NCBI RefSeq assembly: GCF_009725235.1
Contig: NZ_WJFC01000355.1
Coordinates: 1-6,551 of the forward strand
Reading direction: 5' to 3'
DNA from: Scytonema sp. UIC 10036
GTDB taxonomy: Bacteria > Cyanobacteriota > Cyanobacteriia > Cyanobacteriales > Nostocaceae
DNA length: 6,551 bases
Numbering within the stretch: the first letter of the stretch is position 1; each line of letters opens with the position of its first letter. Made by a program: the position numbers and the translations under genes. The notes under the pieces were generated by a model. That model worked only from the letters and a program-made list of their open reading frames with translations, did not search any database and was not told the DNA's origin. Of this stretch, positions 1-4,963 are shown piece by piece.

Positions 1-29
1 CCCTAACCCTCCCCTTGGAAAGGGGAGGG
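1..29. repeat. C/G-rich dispersed hairpin repeat
   Basis: A perfect 10-bp inverted repeat, CCCTCCCCTT (7-16) and AAGGGGAGGG (20-29), is separated by GGA. It belongs to the C-run/G-run hairpin class seen several times in this window and familiar from intergenic DNA of filamentous cyanobacteria. It may continue beyond the left edge. It has no following T-tract on the plus strand, so I do not call it a terminator. Confidence 0.6.
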
Positions 30-46
30 AATTGGAAATTCAATTT

Positions 47-287
47 CCCCCCTTTATAAGCTATGCATTGGGCATATCTTTCTTAACATTTACGAGAGTA
101 AACACTCACGTTTTTTCTAACCCTGATTCGTTCGTCGCTAATTCTCAATAAATACAGATTTTTTGCAAGAAGAATAAGTGTAAATTTGTCAAGCTATCTA
201 ATGATGTCATCGTCCAAAAGGTATACCATATAAGGGTTTTAAGATTGTAAAGAAAGATGTGACTAATGGATAGCTTTATAAGGGGGG
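47..287. mobile_element. MITE-like element with ~42-bp terminal inverted repeats
   Basis: Bases 47-88 and the reverse complement of 246-287 match at about 34 of 42 positions by eye. Both begin CCCCCC at the outer edge and share GCTAT, CATT and ATCTTTCTT further in. The ~157 bp between them has no sizeable open reading frame. Long inverted repeats around a short non-coding core are the hallmark of non-autonomous transposable elements. I cannot see a convincing target-site duplication, and the outer C-runs overlap the local hairpin-repeat family, so the true ends are uncertain. It could instead be two independent repeat copies in opposite orientation. Confidence 0.5.
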
Positions 288-305
288 ATTAAGTGGGGTA
301 AATAT

Positions 306-340
306 GACTTGTGTGTACACCGTAACCTTTTTAAGGGGGT
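306..340. repeat. Probable composite dispersed repeat
   Basis: A block with the 8-bp palindrome GTGTACAC is followed by a TTTTTAAGGGGG run. The combination of a GTGTACACCG block with an adjoining G-run resembles dispersed intergenic repeats of filamentous cyanobacteria. This is from memory, and only one copy lies in the window. Confidence 0.3.
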
Positions 341-752
341 AATAATGCAATAAAAATCACAGCCAACCACTTTTCAAACATCCTCTAGGAGTTTATGATA
401 AAGATTATATTTCCACATAATTTTTAGTTTTCCCTCTTTTTCTAATTTTTGATAACGATAAAAATTGAGAATTTCTTCTTTTCTACTCTATACATTTTCC
501 ACTAAATTTGTAGAAACAGAAATAAATAGATTCTAACTATTAATTTTTCTATATTATTATTTTGACCATGCTAATTTTACGTAAATTTACTAAATCAAAA
601 AGAATAGTAGAGAGAATATGGCACGCTTGTTAATATAATCCCACGCAGTATGCTTAAGATTATCTGTATATTTACCGCAAAGAGCTCAAATTGTGTAACT
701 ATCGACTACAGCGTAATTTTTTAAGCATTCTCTAGGAACTTAGGTAAAAATT
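341..752. other. AT-rich gene-free leader of the 753 gene
   Basis: No plausible coding region was found on either strand here. The stretch is strongly AT-rich, especially 400-620. It holds a consensus -10 hexamer at 634-639 and two versions of a leader-like motif, CATCCTCTAGGA (379-390) and CATTCTCTAGGA (726-737); the second lies just upstream of the 753 gene. No other structure was recognised. Confidence 0.5.
634..639 (+). promoter_or_regulatory. Candidate -10 box upstream of the 753 gene
   Basis: The hexamer TATAAT matches the sigma-70-type consensus exactly and lies 113 bases before the start codon. No good -35 hexamer is found 16-18 bases upstream, and no GTA-N8-TAC NtcA site is seen nearby. 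In a region this AT-rich a chance match is possible. Confidence 0.3.
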
Positions 753-1361
753 ATGGCATTTGCAACCCGAATCATCTTTTTCCAAGATACACTTCTCAAG
801 CAAGAGCCAGTTCAATCCAGTCAGCTACCCAGCTTTAAACTTGTAAACATTCCAGCTTTTACTGTACTAGTTCTTCAATCCTACACGTTCCTAATTACTC
901 AAGATCATCACAGAATCACGCTTAAGAACCTTCAATTCAAAGGCTTTACTAGCTGGTACGTATTTGCACCACACGTAGATATATTTTCTGACGAATTTTT
1001 TCCCATCCAAACGGTAGGTGATATTGCTGCCGAACAACAAAGCAATAATGAAGTCAAAATTTTTGTAGATCGGGACTCTGTTGGCAACCAAAGGAATTTT
1101 TTAAAAATAGTTGCGAACACTCAAACTGTCTTCAAACGCGAACCTGTTGACTCATCTATTCTTAGAGATGAGTTGAAACAAACAATCCCAGCTGGTACTG
1201 AACTTGTTCTTGCAACTGGTAGACCTGATGGCAGTGGGGCAGTGAGGTTTCCTCTTGTTAAGAATCATGTTCGATTTTCTCTCCAAAATCCAGATATTAA
1301 AGGCTTTTCTAGCAATTGGTATGCTTACGAGGAACATGTTGGTATCGATCGCCTTGGTTAA
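753..1361 (+). CDS. Two-module repeat protein of unknown function (202 aa)
   Basis: The protein consists of two versions of one ~70-residue module, about residues 11-77 and 122-198. Shared landmarks in order are a K.EPV.SS.L segment (16-25 and 128-137), IPA (33-35 and 145-147), and a C-terminal KGF(T/S)S..WY.....HV.I stretch (63-77 and 183-198). The 44-residue linker is hydrophilic and charged. There is no signal peptide or membrane segment, so it is probably cytoplasmic unless attached to a partner. I recall comparable modules in cyanobacterial cell-wall hydrolases and related multidomain proteins, but no catalytic domain is present here. The start is supported by AGG at 742-744, eight bases upstream of ATG. 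It is monocistronic as far as seen. The coding call is firm; the function is unknown. Confidence 0.8.
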   Translation: MAFATRIIFFQDTLLKQEPVQSSQLPSFKLVNIPAFTVLVLQSYTFLITQDHHRITLKNLQFKGFTSWYVFAPHVDIFSDEFFPIQTVGDIAAEQQSNNEVKIFVDRDSVGNQRNFLKIVANTQTVFKREPVDSSILRDELKQTIPAGTELVLATGRPDGSGAVRFPLVKNHVRFSLQNPDIKGFSSNWYAYEEHVGIDRLG

Positions 1362-1423
1362 AAATAGGGTGATTGCACGTATAGCAATCCTATTTGAATC
1401 GTAAAAATTACTTTTTTTAAAAA

Positions 1424-1456
1424 AACCGCACCAGGCGCAAAGAACGCAGAGGAAAG
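1424..1456. repeat. Purine-rich dispersed repeat (AACGCAGAGG type)
   Basis: The stretch contains GGCGCAAAGAACGCAGAGG followed by a purine run to about 1470. It resembles the common cyanobacterial intergenic repeat built on GCAGAG/CGCAAAG units. The family assignment is from memory; only one copy lies in the window. Confidence 0.4.
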
Positions 1457-1497
1457 AAAGAGGGAGGGAAGAAAGTCAGAAAGCTTATTATATTGTT

Positions 1498-1517
1498 TGG
1501 TGGGCTAAAGCCCACCA
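1498..1517. repeat. GGTGGGC hairpin repeat
   Basis: TGGTGGGC and GCCCACCA form a perfect 8-bp stem with a four-base TAAA loop. The GGTGGGCTAAAGCCCACC motif is a frequent dispersed hairpin in cyanobacterial intergenic DNA. There is no immediate U-tract on either strand, so it is treated as a repeat and not as a terminator. Confidence 0.55.
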
Positions 1518-1561
1518 ATTGAATGAGGTTTTTGTCTTGAGTAGGTATGAGCAATTAGAGC

Positions 1562-1594
1562 AAAAATAAAAAATGCTCTGTATAAAGCAGAGCA
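1562..1594 (-). terminator. Intrinsic terminator of the small minus-strand gene
   Basis: On the minus strand, TGCTCTG (1594-1588) pairs perfectly with CAGAGCA (1580-1574) across a seven-base loop. It is followed at once by TTTTTTATTTTT (1573-1562). The plus strand lacks a T-run after the stem, so the direction is unambiguous. It lies 86 bases beyond the stop codon of the 26-residue ORF, the only minus-strand gene close upstream. Confidence 0.8.
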
Positions 1595-1679
1595 AGAACA
1601 AAAATCAGAAGGAAGATTATATTAACTAAAAAATTTAATTGACGAAATTACACATAGATAAATTGCAACCAAAAGCAAA

Positions 1680-1760
1680 CTACTTGTAAGAATCACTTAA
1701 CCGTGAATCTTCAGTTTCCAGACCAATCAAGCGATAGATAAAATCAAAAACCTTTTTCAT
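1680..1760 (-). CDS. Small protein, 26 residues, unknown function
   Basis: The ORF runs from ATG (1760-1758) to TAG (1682-1680). It is supported by a strong Shine-Dalgarno sequence six bases upstream and by a clean intrinsic terminator downstream on the same strand. The product has a basic start (MKK), an amphipathic helix-like segment VFDFIYRLIGL at residues 4-14, and a polar acidic tail ETEDSRLSDSYK. The hydrophobic part is too short and too charged for a transmembrane helix; a membrane-surface or protein-binding helix is possible. There are no RGSGR-type peptide signals. I do not recognise the family. It lies between the tandem-module gene and the repeat-flanked amidotransferase fragment, and no operon partner is visible. 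Confidence 0.6.
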   Translation of the reverse strand: MKKVFDFIYRLIGLETEDSRLSDSYK

Positions 1761-1766
1761 AGCTAG

Positions 1767-1772
1767 TTCCTC
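1767..1772 (-). promoter_or_regulatory. Shine-Dalgarno site of the 26-residue ORF
   Basis: GAGGAA on the minus strand stands six bases before the ATG at 1760, which is near-ideal spacing. It decides the start and is a main argument that this very short ORF is translated. Confidence 0.65.
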
Positions 1773-1852
1773 ATTGGTGGTTCACACTTTTCAAATTACA
1801 GATAAAAAATGAAGAACTTGTGGAGAATTCCAAAATTTGTTGCGCCTGCAGT

Positions 1853-1860
1853 GCGATCGC
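1853..1860. repeat. HIP1 site (one of five)
   Basis: GCGATCGC, here inside a 12-bp palindrome GTGCGATCGCAC. Further copies are at 2248-2255, 2906-2913, 3672-3679 and 4875-4882. Such over-representation is the highly iterated palindrome signature of cyanobacterial genomes. Apart from this site I see nothing in 1773-1949. Confidence 0.85.
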
Positions 1861-1949
1861 ACAACTACGGTTAATCATTACACTTTGCGACTAGCGGTAG
1901 CGTTTGTCACTCAAATATCTTGCCGCACGTTTGACCACTCCAGATTCCG

Positions 1950-2092
1950 GGATAATTTATTTCAGGGGAATTCTTAAGACAAACCATAATTGTCACTTTA
2001 CAAGACCTATTGGGTTATTATTCTTTTTTGGAATTTAAATACTTTGCTGGCAAGCCACGTACTAACTACCCTAGTACGTGGTTTTTATTTAC
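1950..2092 (+). repeat. Direct repeat copy 1 ending in a terminator hairpin
   Basis: This ~143-bp block is repeated at 2283-2426. From GGATAATTT through CAAGACCT (59 bases) only three positions differ; the middle is more diverged, and GCTGG.AAGCCACGTACTA is nearly identical again. The copy ends where recognisable coding sequence of the amidotransferase fragment begins (2095). It looks like a duplicated 3' untranslated region, or a repeat element carrying its own terminator. Confidence 0.8.
2055..2090 (+). terminator. Terminator-like hairpin in repeat copy 1
   Basis: CCACGTACTA (2055-2064) and TAGTACGTGG (2072-2081) form a perfect 10-bp stem with a seven-base loop. TTTTTATTT follows directly on the plus strand. 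No plus-strand gene ends just upstream, so it either terminates an unannotated short transcript or came here with the repeat. Confidence 0.7.
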
Positions 2093-2094
2093 AG

Positions 2095-2262
2095 CCTACT
2101 CTTTACTGGTCTTGCAATGATGCGAACCACCCAACCCAAGTTATTGTTGGCTCGGAACCTTTATCTGACAAAAATTGGACGGCTTTTGCTGACCACAATA
2201 CGTTATTTGTTCCTGCTGAATCATTGCAGCCAATCACTAGCCGATTGGCGATCGCTTGTTAA
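2095..2262 (+). pseudogene. C-terminal remnant of a class II glutamine amidotransferase
   Basis: About 55 codons ending in TAA at 2260-2262 encode a segment starting PTLYW and containing VIVGSEPLSDKNWTAF and TLFV. The SEPL...W pattern followed by a short valine-rich strand resembles the C-terminal end of class II glutamine amidotransferase domains of the YafJ/EgtC type, which hydrolyse glutamine through an N-terminal catalytic cysteine. That catalytic part is absent. The frame is open back to a TTG at 1990, but codons before 2095 lie in the direct repeat and do not look like family sequence. I infer a truncated, non-functional gene. A short chimeric ORF that is expressed remains possible but unlikely. 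Confidence 0.5.
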
Positions 2263-2282
2263 GTGCTACGTTCATGTATCGA

Positions 2283-2426
2283 GGATAATTTATTTCAGGG
2301 GAATTCTTAAAACAAACGATAATTGTCATTTTACAAGACCTTTGAAAGTATTATTATTTTTTGGTAATTTAAATACATTGCTGGAAAGCCACGTACTAGA
2401 ATAGTTATTATGTGGTTTTTATTTAT
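2283..2426 (+). repeat. Direct repeat copy 2 ending in a terminator hairpin
   Basis: Second copy of the 1950-2092 block. It begins 20 bases after the stop codon of the amidotransferase remnant, so it could be that gene's native 3' untranslated region. The rest of the gap to 2523 (2427-2509) shows no further structure. Confidence 0.8.
2389..2424 (+). terminator. Terminator-like hairpin in repeat copy 2
   Basis: The stem 2389-2398 / 2406-2415 keeps the 10-bp length and seven-base loop of copy 1, with one G-T wobble and one C-T mismatch. TTTTTATTT follows. It is well placed to terminate the amidotransferase gene when that gene was intact. Confidence 0.6.
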
Positions 2427-2509
2427 AGGCAAGAACCGCAAATCAGGAAAAAGCGCGATCGGCTTACTCTTGGAGAAGAATGTGCTAAATCCTCGAAAAA
2501 TAACCAAAT

Positions 2510-2514
2510 AAGGA
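2510..2514 (+). promoter_or_regulatory. Shine-Dalgarno site of the 2524 gene
   Basis: AAGGA stands nine bases before the ATG at 2524 and supports that start. No convincing promoter hexamers were found upstream. Confidence 0.5.
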
Positions 2515-2523
2515 AAAGACTCA

Positions 2524-2769
2524 ATGCAATCGGCTTTACGTATTGAAACCAAGGTTTTACCCGGCAATAAAATAGAAATCAATTTGCCATCAGAAACAGT
2601 TTCTGATTCAGTAGGACAAACTGTTGAAGTCATTATTATTCTTCCAGAGAAGCCCAAACTGAGTCGTCAGAACATTCTGGAATGGATTGAACAGGTTCGG
2701 AGTAACCTAATTGCCAAGGCAAAAAACACTAACCACTCTACGGGCGCGGCGCAAGAGCGCCCCTACTAA
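2524..2769 (+). CDS. Truncated VapB-like antitoxin (81 aa), tail replaced by a repeat
   Basis: Residues 1-45 form a short beta-rich domain (LRIETKVLPGNKIEI, then VGQTVEVIIIL), followed by a helix with LSRQNILEWIEQVRS at about 50-64. This layout resembles cyanobacterial antitoxins encoded just before PIN-domain VapC toxins, in which an N-terminal DNA-binding part precedes a C-terminal toxin-binding tail. Those relatives, as I recall them, continue with an acidic tail ending near RDSWD. Here the sequence after about residue 66 loses that character, and the last residues (TGAAQERPY) are encoded by a hairpin repeat. No toxin gene follows; the next gene is convergent herA, whose stop overlaps this one by four bases. 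I infer a decayed toxin-antitoxin locus. Expression may persist, since the start and ribosome site are intact. Confidence 0.55.
   Translation: MQSALRIETKVLPGNKIEINLPSETVSDSVGQTVEVIIILPEKPKLSRQNILEWIEQVRSNLIAKAKNTNHSTGAAQERPY
2740..2766. repeat. GGGCGC hairpin repeat fused to the antitoxin 3' end
   Basis: GGGCGC (2742-2747) and GCGCCC (2757-2762) form a 6-bp stem with a nine-base loop, flanked by ACG and CTAC. It resembles the cyanobacterial dispersed repeat of form TAGGGGCGC...GCGCCC. It supplies the last codons and stop of the 2524 ORF and touches the herA stop. It might attenuate herA read-through, but on the minus strand no T-run follows directly. Confidence 0.55.
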
Positions 2770-4481
2770 AATTCAATATCATCATCATCCTCAGAAATCG
2801 CAACTTCACTTTCACGGGTTGCATAGGGAGGAAAGGGGAAGTTGATAAGAATAGGGGATGGAACTTCCGGCTGGTGAACAAACATAGTACCTGATTTTAA
2901 AAGGAGCGATCGCTTGCGACAACCTCCAGAGAGAAAGTTATATTCTGCACTTTCGGCTTCTGCGGAATCGAGTCTACCAACGACACGAATTGCGGCTTGT
3001 CCCACAACGCGACGTTCAACTTCTGAGGCTGTTTGTTGTGCGCCTATCAGAATTATTCCCAAAGAACGACCCCGTTCGGCAATTTCCACAAGCAAATTTT
3101 TAATTGGACTGCGTCCTTCACGAGGAGCATATTTATTCAATTCGTCAAGAACTATAAAAACAACCGGATATTGTCCCCGCTTTTCCTTTGCTGCAAACAG
3201 TCTTTGTAAAAGTATCCCGACAACAAACTTTTGTGCTTTTCCTCCTATCTTATTAATATCAACAATCGTTATTTGATGCGAGGGCGATAGAGGATCGAGT
3301 TGATATTTTGCTATTTGTTCGGGTGGTAAATCTCCGCGAATCAAATGCCCTATTTCATCGCGTATTCCCCACAAGCGTCGTATCAAAGCCTCAGCAGTTG
3401 CGTTGGTATTTCGCCCCAACCAACTGTTATCTTCATTTTCCACTAACTTATCTTCTAAAAATTCAATTAATTCTCTAAACGTTGTGACTTTTTTCTTCTC
3501 CGGCGATCCATAAGGTTCTACATCCAGATGCACTCCAGGCTTTCGGTTATTTTTTTTATCGGTTTTATCGTTATCTTCAGCAATGCGGGCTAATTTTTCC
3601 TCTACAATAGAAACTAAAAAACCTAAATTTCCCCTTTCTAAATCTTCTCCAGCAAAGAGGAAACTGAAGAGGCGATCGCGACACAATTCTCTCAAACTCC
3701 ACAAGTATACCGAAATATTATCAGCCCGTTGTTCCAAATGCGGGTCTACATCATGACTGCCTTTTCTTGGTGCAGCACAAAAACGCACATCTTTAAATGG
3801 TTCGGCTGGTATTCCCAAGATAGTATATTGTGCTAAATCATCTTCTTTCAGTTTGGCATTCTGCTTATCTATAAAAAACAAATCCTCACCTTTGACGTTA
3901 AAAATCAAAGCTTTGGTATTAGCACGATGATAACCTAAAGCAGCAGAGTGAAAAATTCCGTGGAGTAAAAATAAAGCATAAGATGTTTTTGTCGCTACCC
4001 CAGATACCCCAGAAATATTAATATGTGCCCCTTTTGTTCCATCAATAAATTCATAGTTAAAATAAGCTGGACTGCTATTCCGCATAGTACCTGCGGGGAT
4101 GCGTTTTTCCATGCCATCAAAATGCAAAGCACGTTTTAATTCTTCATCAACAGCAAGATTAACTGTATCGCCCGGTTGCGGTGGTAAATATTCTTCTGGT
4201 TCAATGCGCGTCACTTGAATATGAGCAGCATAAGAGACATTCACAGGCAAACTACCACTTTTTGCCAAGAAAGTATCTGTATCAAACTGAGTTCCTTCAT
4301 GTAAGGTGCGAACATAATCAACCACACCATAAAATTTTACAATACCACTCCCATCAGGACGGTGAGTTTGCACTTCCACCACATCATCCAGGCGCAAAAC
4401 TTGACCGGGTGACACCGCAACCCAAAACTCTAAGGGGGTTGCTTCTTGAGTACCGAGGATAAAACCGACGGGAGTTGTCAT
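2766..4481 (-). CDS. herA: HerA-like hexameric ATPase / DNA translocase (571 aa)
   Basis: HerA proteins form hexameric rings of the HerA/FtsK superfamily, pump double-stranded DNA using ATP, and work with the nuclease NurA in DNA-end processing. Residues 1-100 form a beta-rich N-terminal domain like the HAS-barrel. The nucleotide-binding loop is GVSGVATKTS at 158-167, with Lys165. Walker B is VVFIVLDE at 440-447, with Asp446 and Glu447. GRSLGI (471-476) carries a candidate arginine finger, Arg472, and GAQQ (480-483) a sensor-like Gln. The loop is not the textbook GxxxxGK[ST]; I recall the same variant in bacterial DUF87 proteins, so activity is likely kept. Residues 170-430 form a long insertion between the motifs. 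The C-terminus is acidic (SEDDDDIEF). The ATG is supported by its ATGA overlap with the relic nurA tail. nurA lies 0.8 kb upstream on the same strand. Confidence 0.85.
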   Translation of the reverse strand: MTTPVGFILGTQEATPLEFWVAVSPGQVLRLDDVVEVQTHRPDGSGIVKFYGVVDYVRTLHEGTQFDTDTFLAKSGSLPVNVSYAAHIQVTRIEPEEYLPPQPGDTVNLAVDEELKRALHFDGMEKRIPAGTMRNSSPAYFNYEFIDGTKGAHINISGVSGVATKTSYALFLLHGIFHSAALGYHRANTKALIFNVKGEDLFFIDKQNAKLKEDDLAQYTILGIPAEPFKDVRFCAAPRKGSHDVDPHLEQRADNISVYLWSLRELCRDRLFSFLFAGEDLERGNLGFLVSIVEEKLARIAEDNDKTDKKNNRKPGVHLDVEPYGSPEKKKVTTFRELIEFLEDKLVENEDNSWLGRNTNATAEALIRRLWGIRDEIGHLIRGDLPPEQIAKYQLDPLSPSHQITIVDINKIGGKAQKFVVGILLQRLFAAKEKRGQYPVVFIVLDELNKYAPREGRSPIKNLLVEIAERGRSLGIILIGAQQTASEVERRVVGQAAIRVVGRLDSAEAESAEYNFLSGGCRKRSLLLKSGTMFVHQPEVPSPILINFPFPPYATRESEVAISEDDDDIEF

Positions 4482-4543
4482 GGCAAAACCCCTACAGACG
4501 CTAAAAAGTTTTGTACGCGCCTTTTGATCGGAATAGCATCACC
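4474..4543. repeat. 70-bp direct repeat, copy at the herA start
   Basis: This block matches 5295-5364 at 67 of 70 positions. It covers the last ~20 codons of a nurA reading frame, its TGA stop, and the first eight bases of herA. Identity stops abruptly inside herA codon 3 on one side and about three codons into the vapC frame on the other. It is either an att-like duplication or a relic of an unequal recombination that brought in the toxin-antitoxin DNA. Confidence 0.9.
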
Positions 4544-4549
4544 TATCAT
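4478..4549 (-). pseudogene. Duplicated nurA 3' tail, now a 23-codon ORF overlapping herA
   Basis: In frame with an ATG at 4549, the duplicated segment encodes 23 residues ending in RRVQNFLASVGVLP, identical to the NurA C-terminus; Leu in NurA (ILIKRR) is Pro here (IPIKRR). Its TGA overlaps the herA ATG as ATGA, the arrangement expected of the ancestral nurA-herA junction. A weak GGTG lies just upstream of the ATG. It is a gene fragment, but it could be translated as a leader that couples ribosomes to herA. Confidence 0.7.
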
Positions 4550-4589
4550 AAATATCACCACAATCGGTATCAAGAATCCAAAGGCTCAA
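4539..4589 (-). pseudogene. N-terminal stub of a VapC PIN-domain toxin
   Basis: A TTG start overlaps the antitoxin TGA stop (TTGA), with GAGAGG eight bases upstream. It opens a frame encoding MSLWILDTD, the typical first strand of PIN-domain ribonucleases, whose first Asp is a metal ligand. The frame drifts to CGDIYDR and stops after 16 codons, where the duplicated nurA tail begins. The remaining ~110-120 residues, with the other catalytic acids, are missing. The toxin is therefore dead; the stub is long enough to identify the family but not the subfamily. Confidence 0.7.
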
Positions 4590-4963
4590 CTTGCATCCCT
4601 CTCAAGATCGGAATCTTCTATATTAAGAGCAGCATCTAATTCCTGACGATACTCCTGAATATACTGCTGAACTGTGTCAAAGTCTGAATCGTCTTTGAAC
4701 ACGCCTGCAAATTTCATCCAAGGTCTTTTAGATTGCTCAGCCTGCGGTAATTGGATTTCCATCGGAATGACTTCAATTTTGTTCTTATGCTGAGCCACGA
4801 TCTCCTTCAGTATTGCAAGTGCCTGCTCGCGATTCGCGGCTTCGACACGATACTGTGGAAGTTCCAAAATAGATGCGATCGCGCTACCATCTTCTCTAGT
4901 TTCCAGTACAATATTGACCTTTAAATTAGTGGTTTGTGATGTTACTAAAGTGCTGCTTTCCAT
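4586..4963 (-). CDS. VapB-type antitoxin (125 aa) orphaned from its toxin
   Basis: Residues 14-56 have the small alpha/beta layout of HicB/UPF0150-like antitoxin domains: a VNIVLE strand, a glycine turn at GSAIAS, then REQALAILKEIV. Residues 82-112 (WMKFAGVFKDD...QQYIQEYRQELDA) are the kind of C-terminal helical tail that, in many cyanobacterial loci, precedes a PIN toxin; in such pairs this part binds and blocks the nuclease. The stop overlaps the start of a truncated vapC, which confirms the pairing. Antitoxins of this kind usually also repress their own promoter. No strong promoter was recognised upstream, and the Shine-Dalgarno site is weak (GAGAG, about ten bases before the ATG). With the toxin destroyed, the gene may be kept for cross-neutralising other toxins, or may simply be decaying. 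It interrupts the nurA-herA operon in the same direction. Confidence 0.65.
   Translation of the reverse strand: MESSTLVTSQTTNLKVNIVLETREDGSAIASILELPQYRVEAANREQALAILKEIVAQHKNKIEVIPMEIQLPQAEQSKRPWMKFAGVFKDDSDFDTVQQYIQEYRQELDAALNIEDSDLERDAS

Larger units (their letters stand above)
1362..1679. other. Intergenic stretch with repeats and a minus-strand terminator
   Basis: This gap between two genes on opposite strands holds a T7/A7 palindrome (1412-1425), a purine-rich dispersed repeat, the GGTGGGC hairpin and a minus-strand intrinsic terminator, the last three listed separately. The T7/A7 element lies about 50 bases past the stop of the 753 gene and could weakly terminate it, but it has no GC stem. 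No gene was seen on either strand. Confidence 0.5.

Noticed and set aside
306..325. GTGTACAC palindrome as a regulator operator
   Set aside because: It is part of a likely dispersed repeat and lies over 400 bases from the nearest start; nothing ties it to a regulator.
891..1337. Minus-strand ORFs within the 753 gene
   Set aside because: They are antisense shadows; the plus-strand frame has an internal protein repeat and a ribosome site.
1990..2094. TTG-initiated N-terminal extension of the amidotransferase fragment
   Set aside because: These codons lie wholly inside the direct repeat and include the terminator hairpin; the translation does not look like family sequence.
2331..2657. 108-codon minus-strand ORF
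   Set aside because: It runs antisense through the direct repeat and the antitoxin gene, which has a ribosome site and a recognisable product.
2914..3276. 120-codon plus-strand ORF
   Set aside because: It is antisense to the conserved ATPase core of herA, with low-complexity, Ser/Arg/Thr-rich composition; a shadow frame.
753..4481. Shared RPDGSG string in the 753 protein and in HerA (residues 41-46)
   Set aside because: It is a six-residue turn-type motif in unrelated contexts; probably chance.
4181..4646. Plus-strand ORFs over the herA start and the repeat
   Set aside because: They are antisense to herA, the toxin stub and the duplicated nurA tail; the similarity between the ORFs at 4446 and 5252 only reflects the 70-bp repeat.
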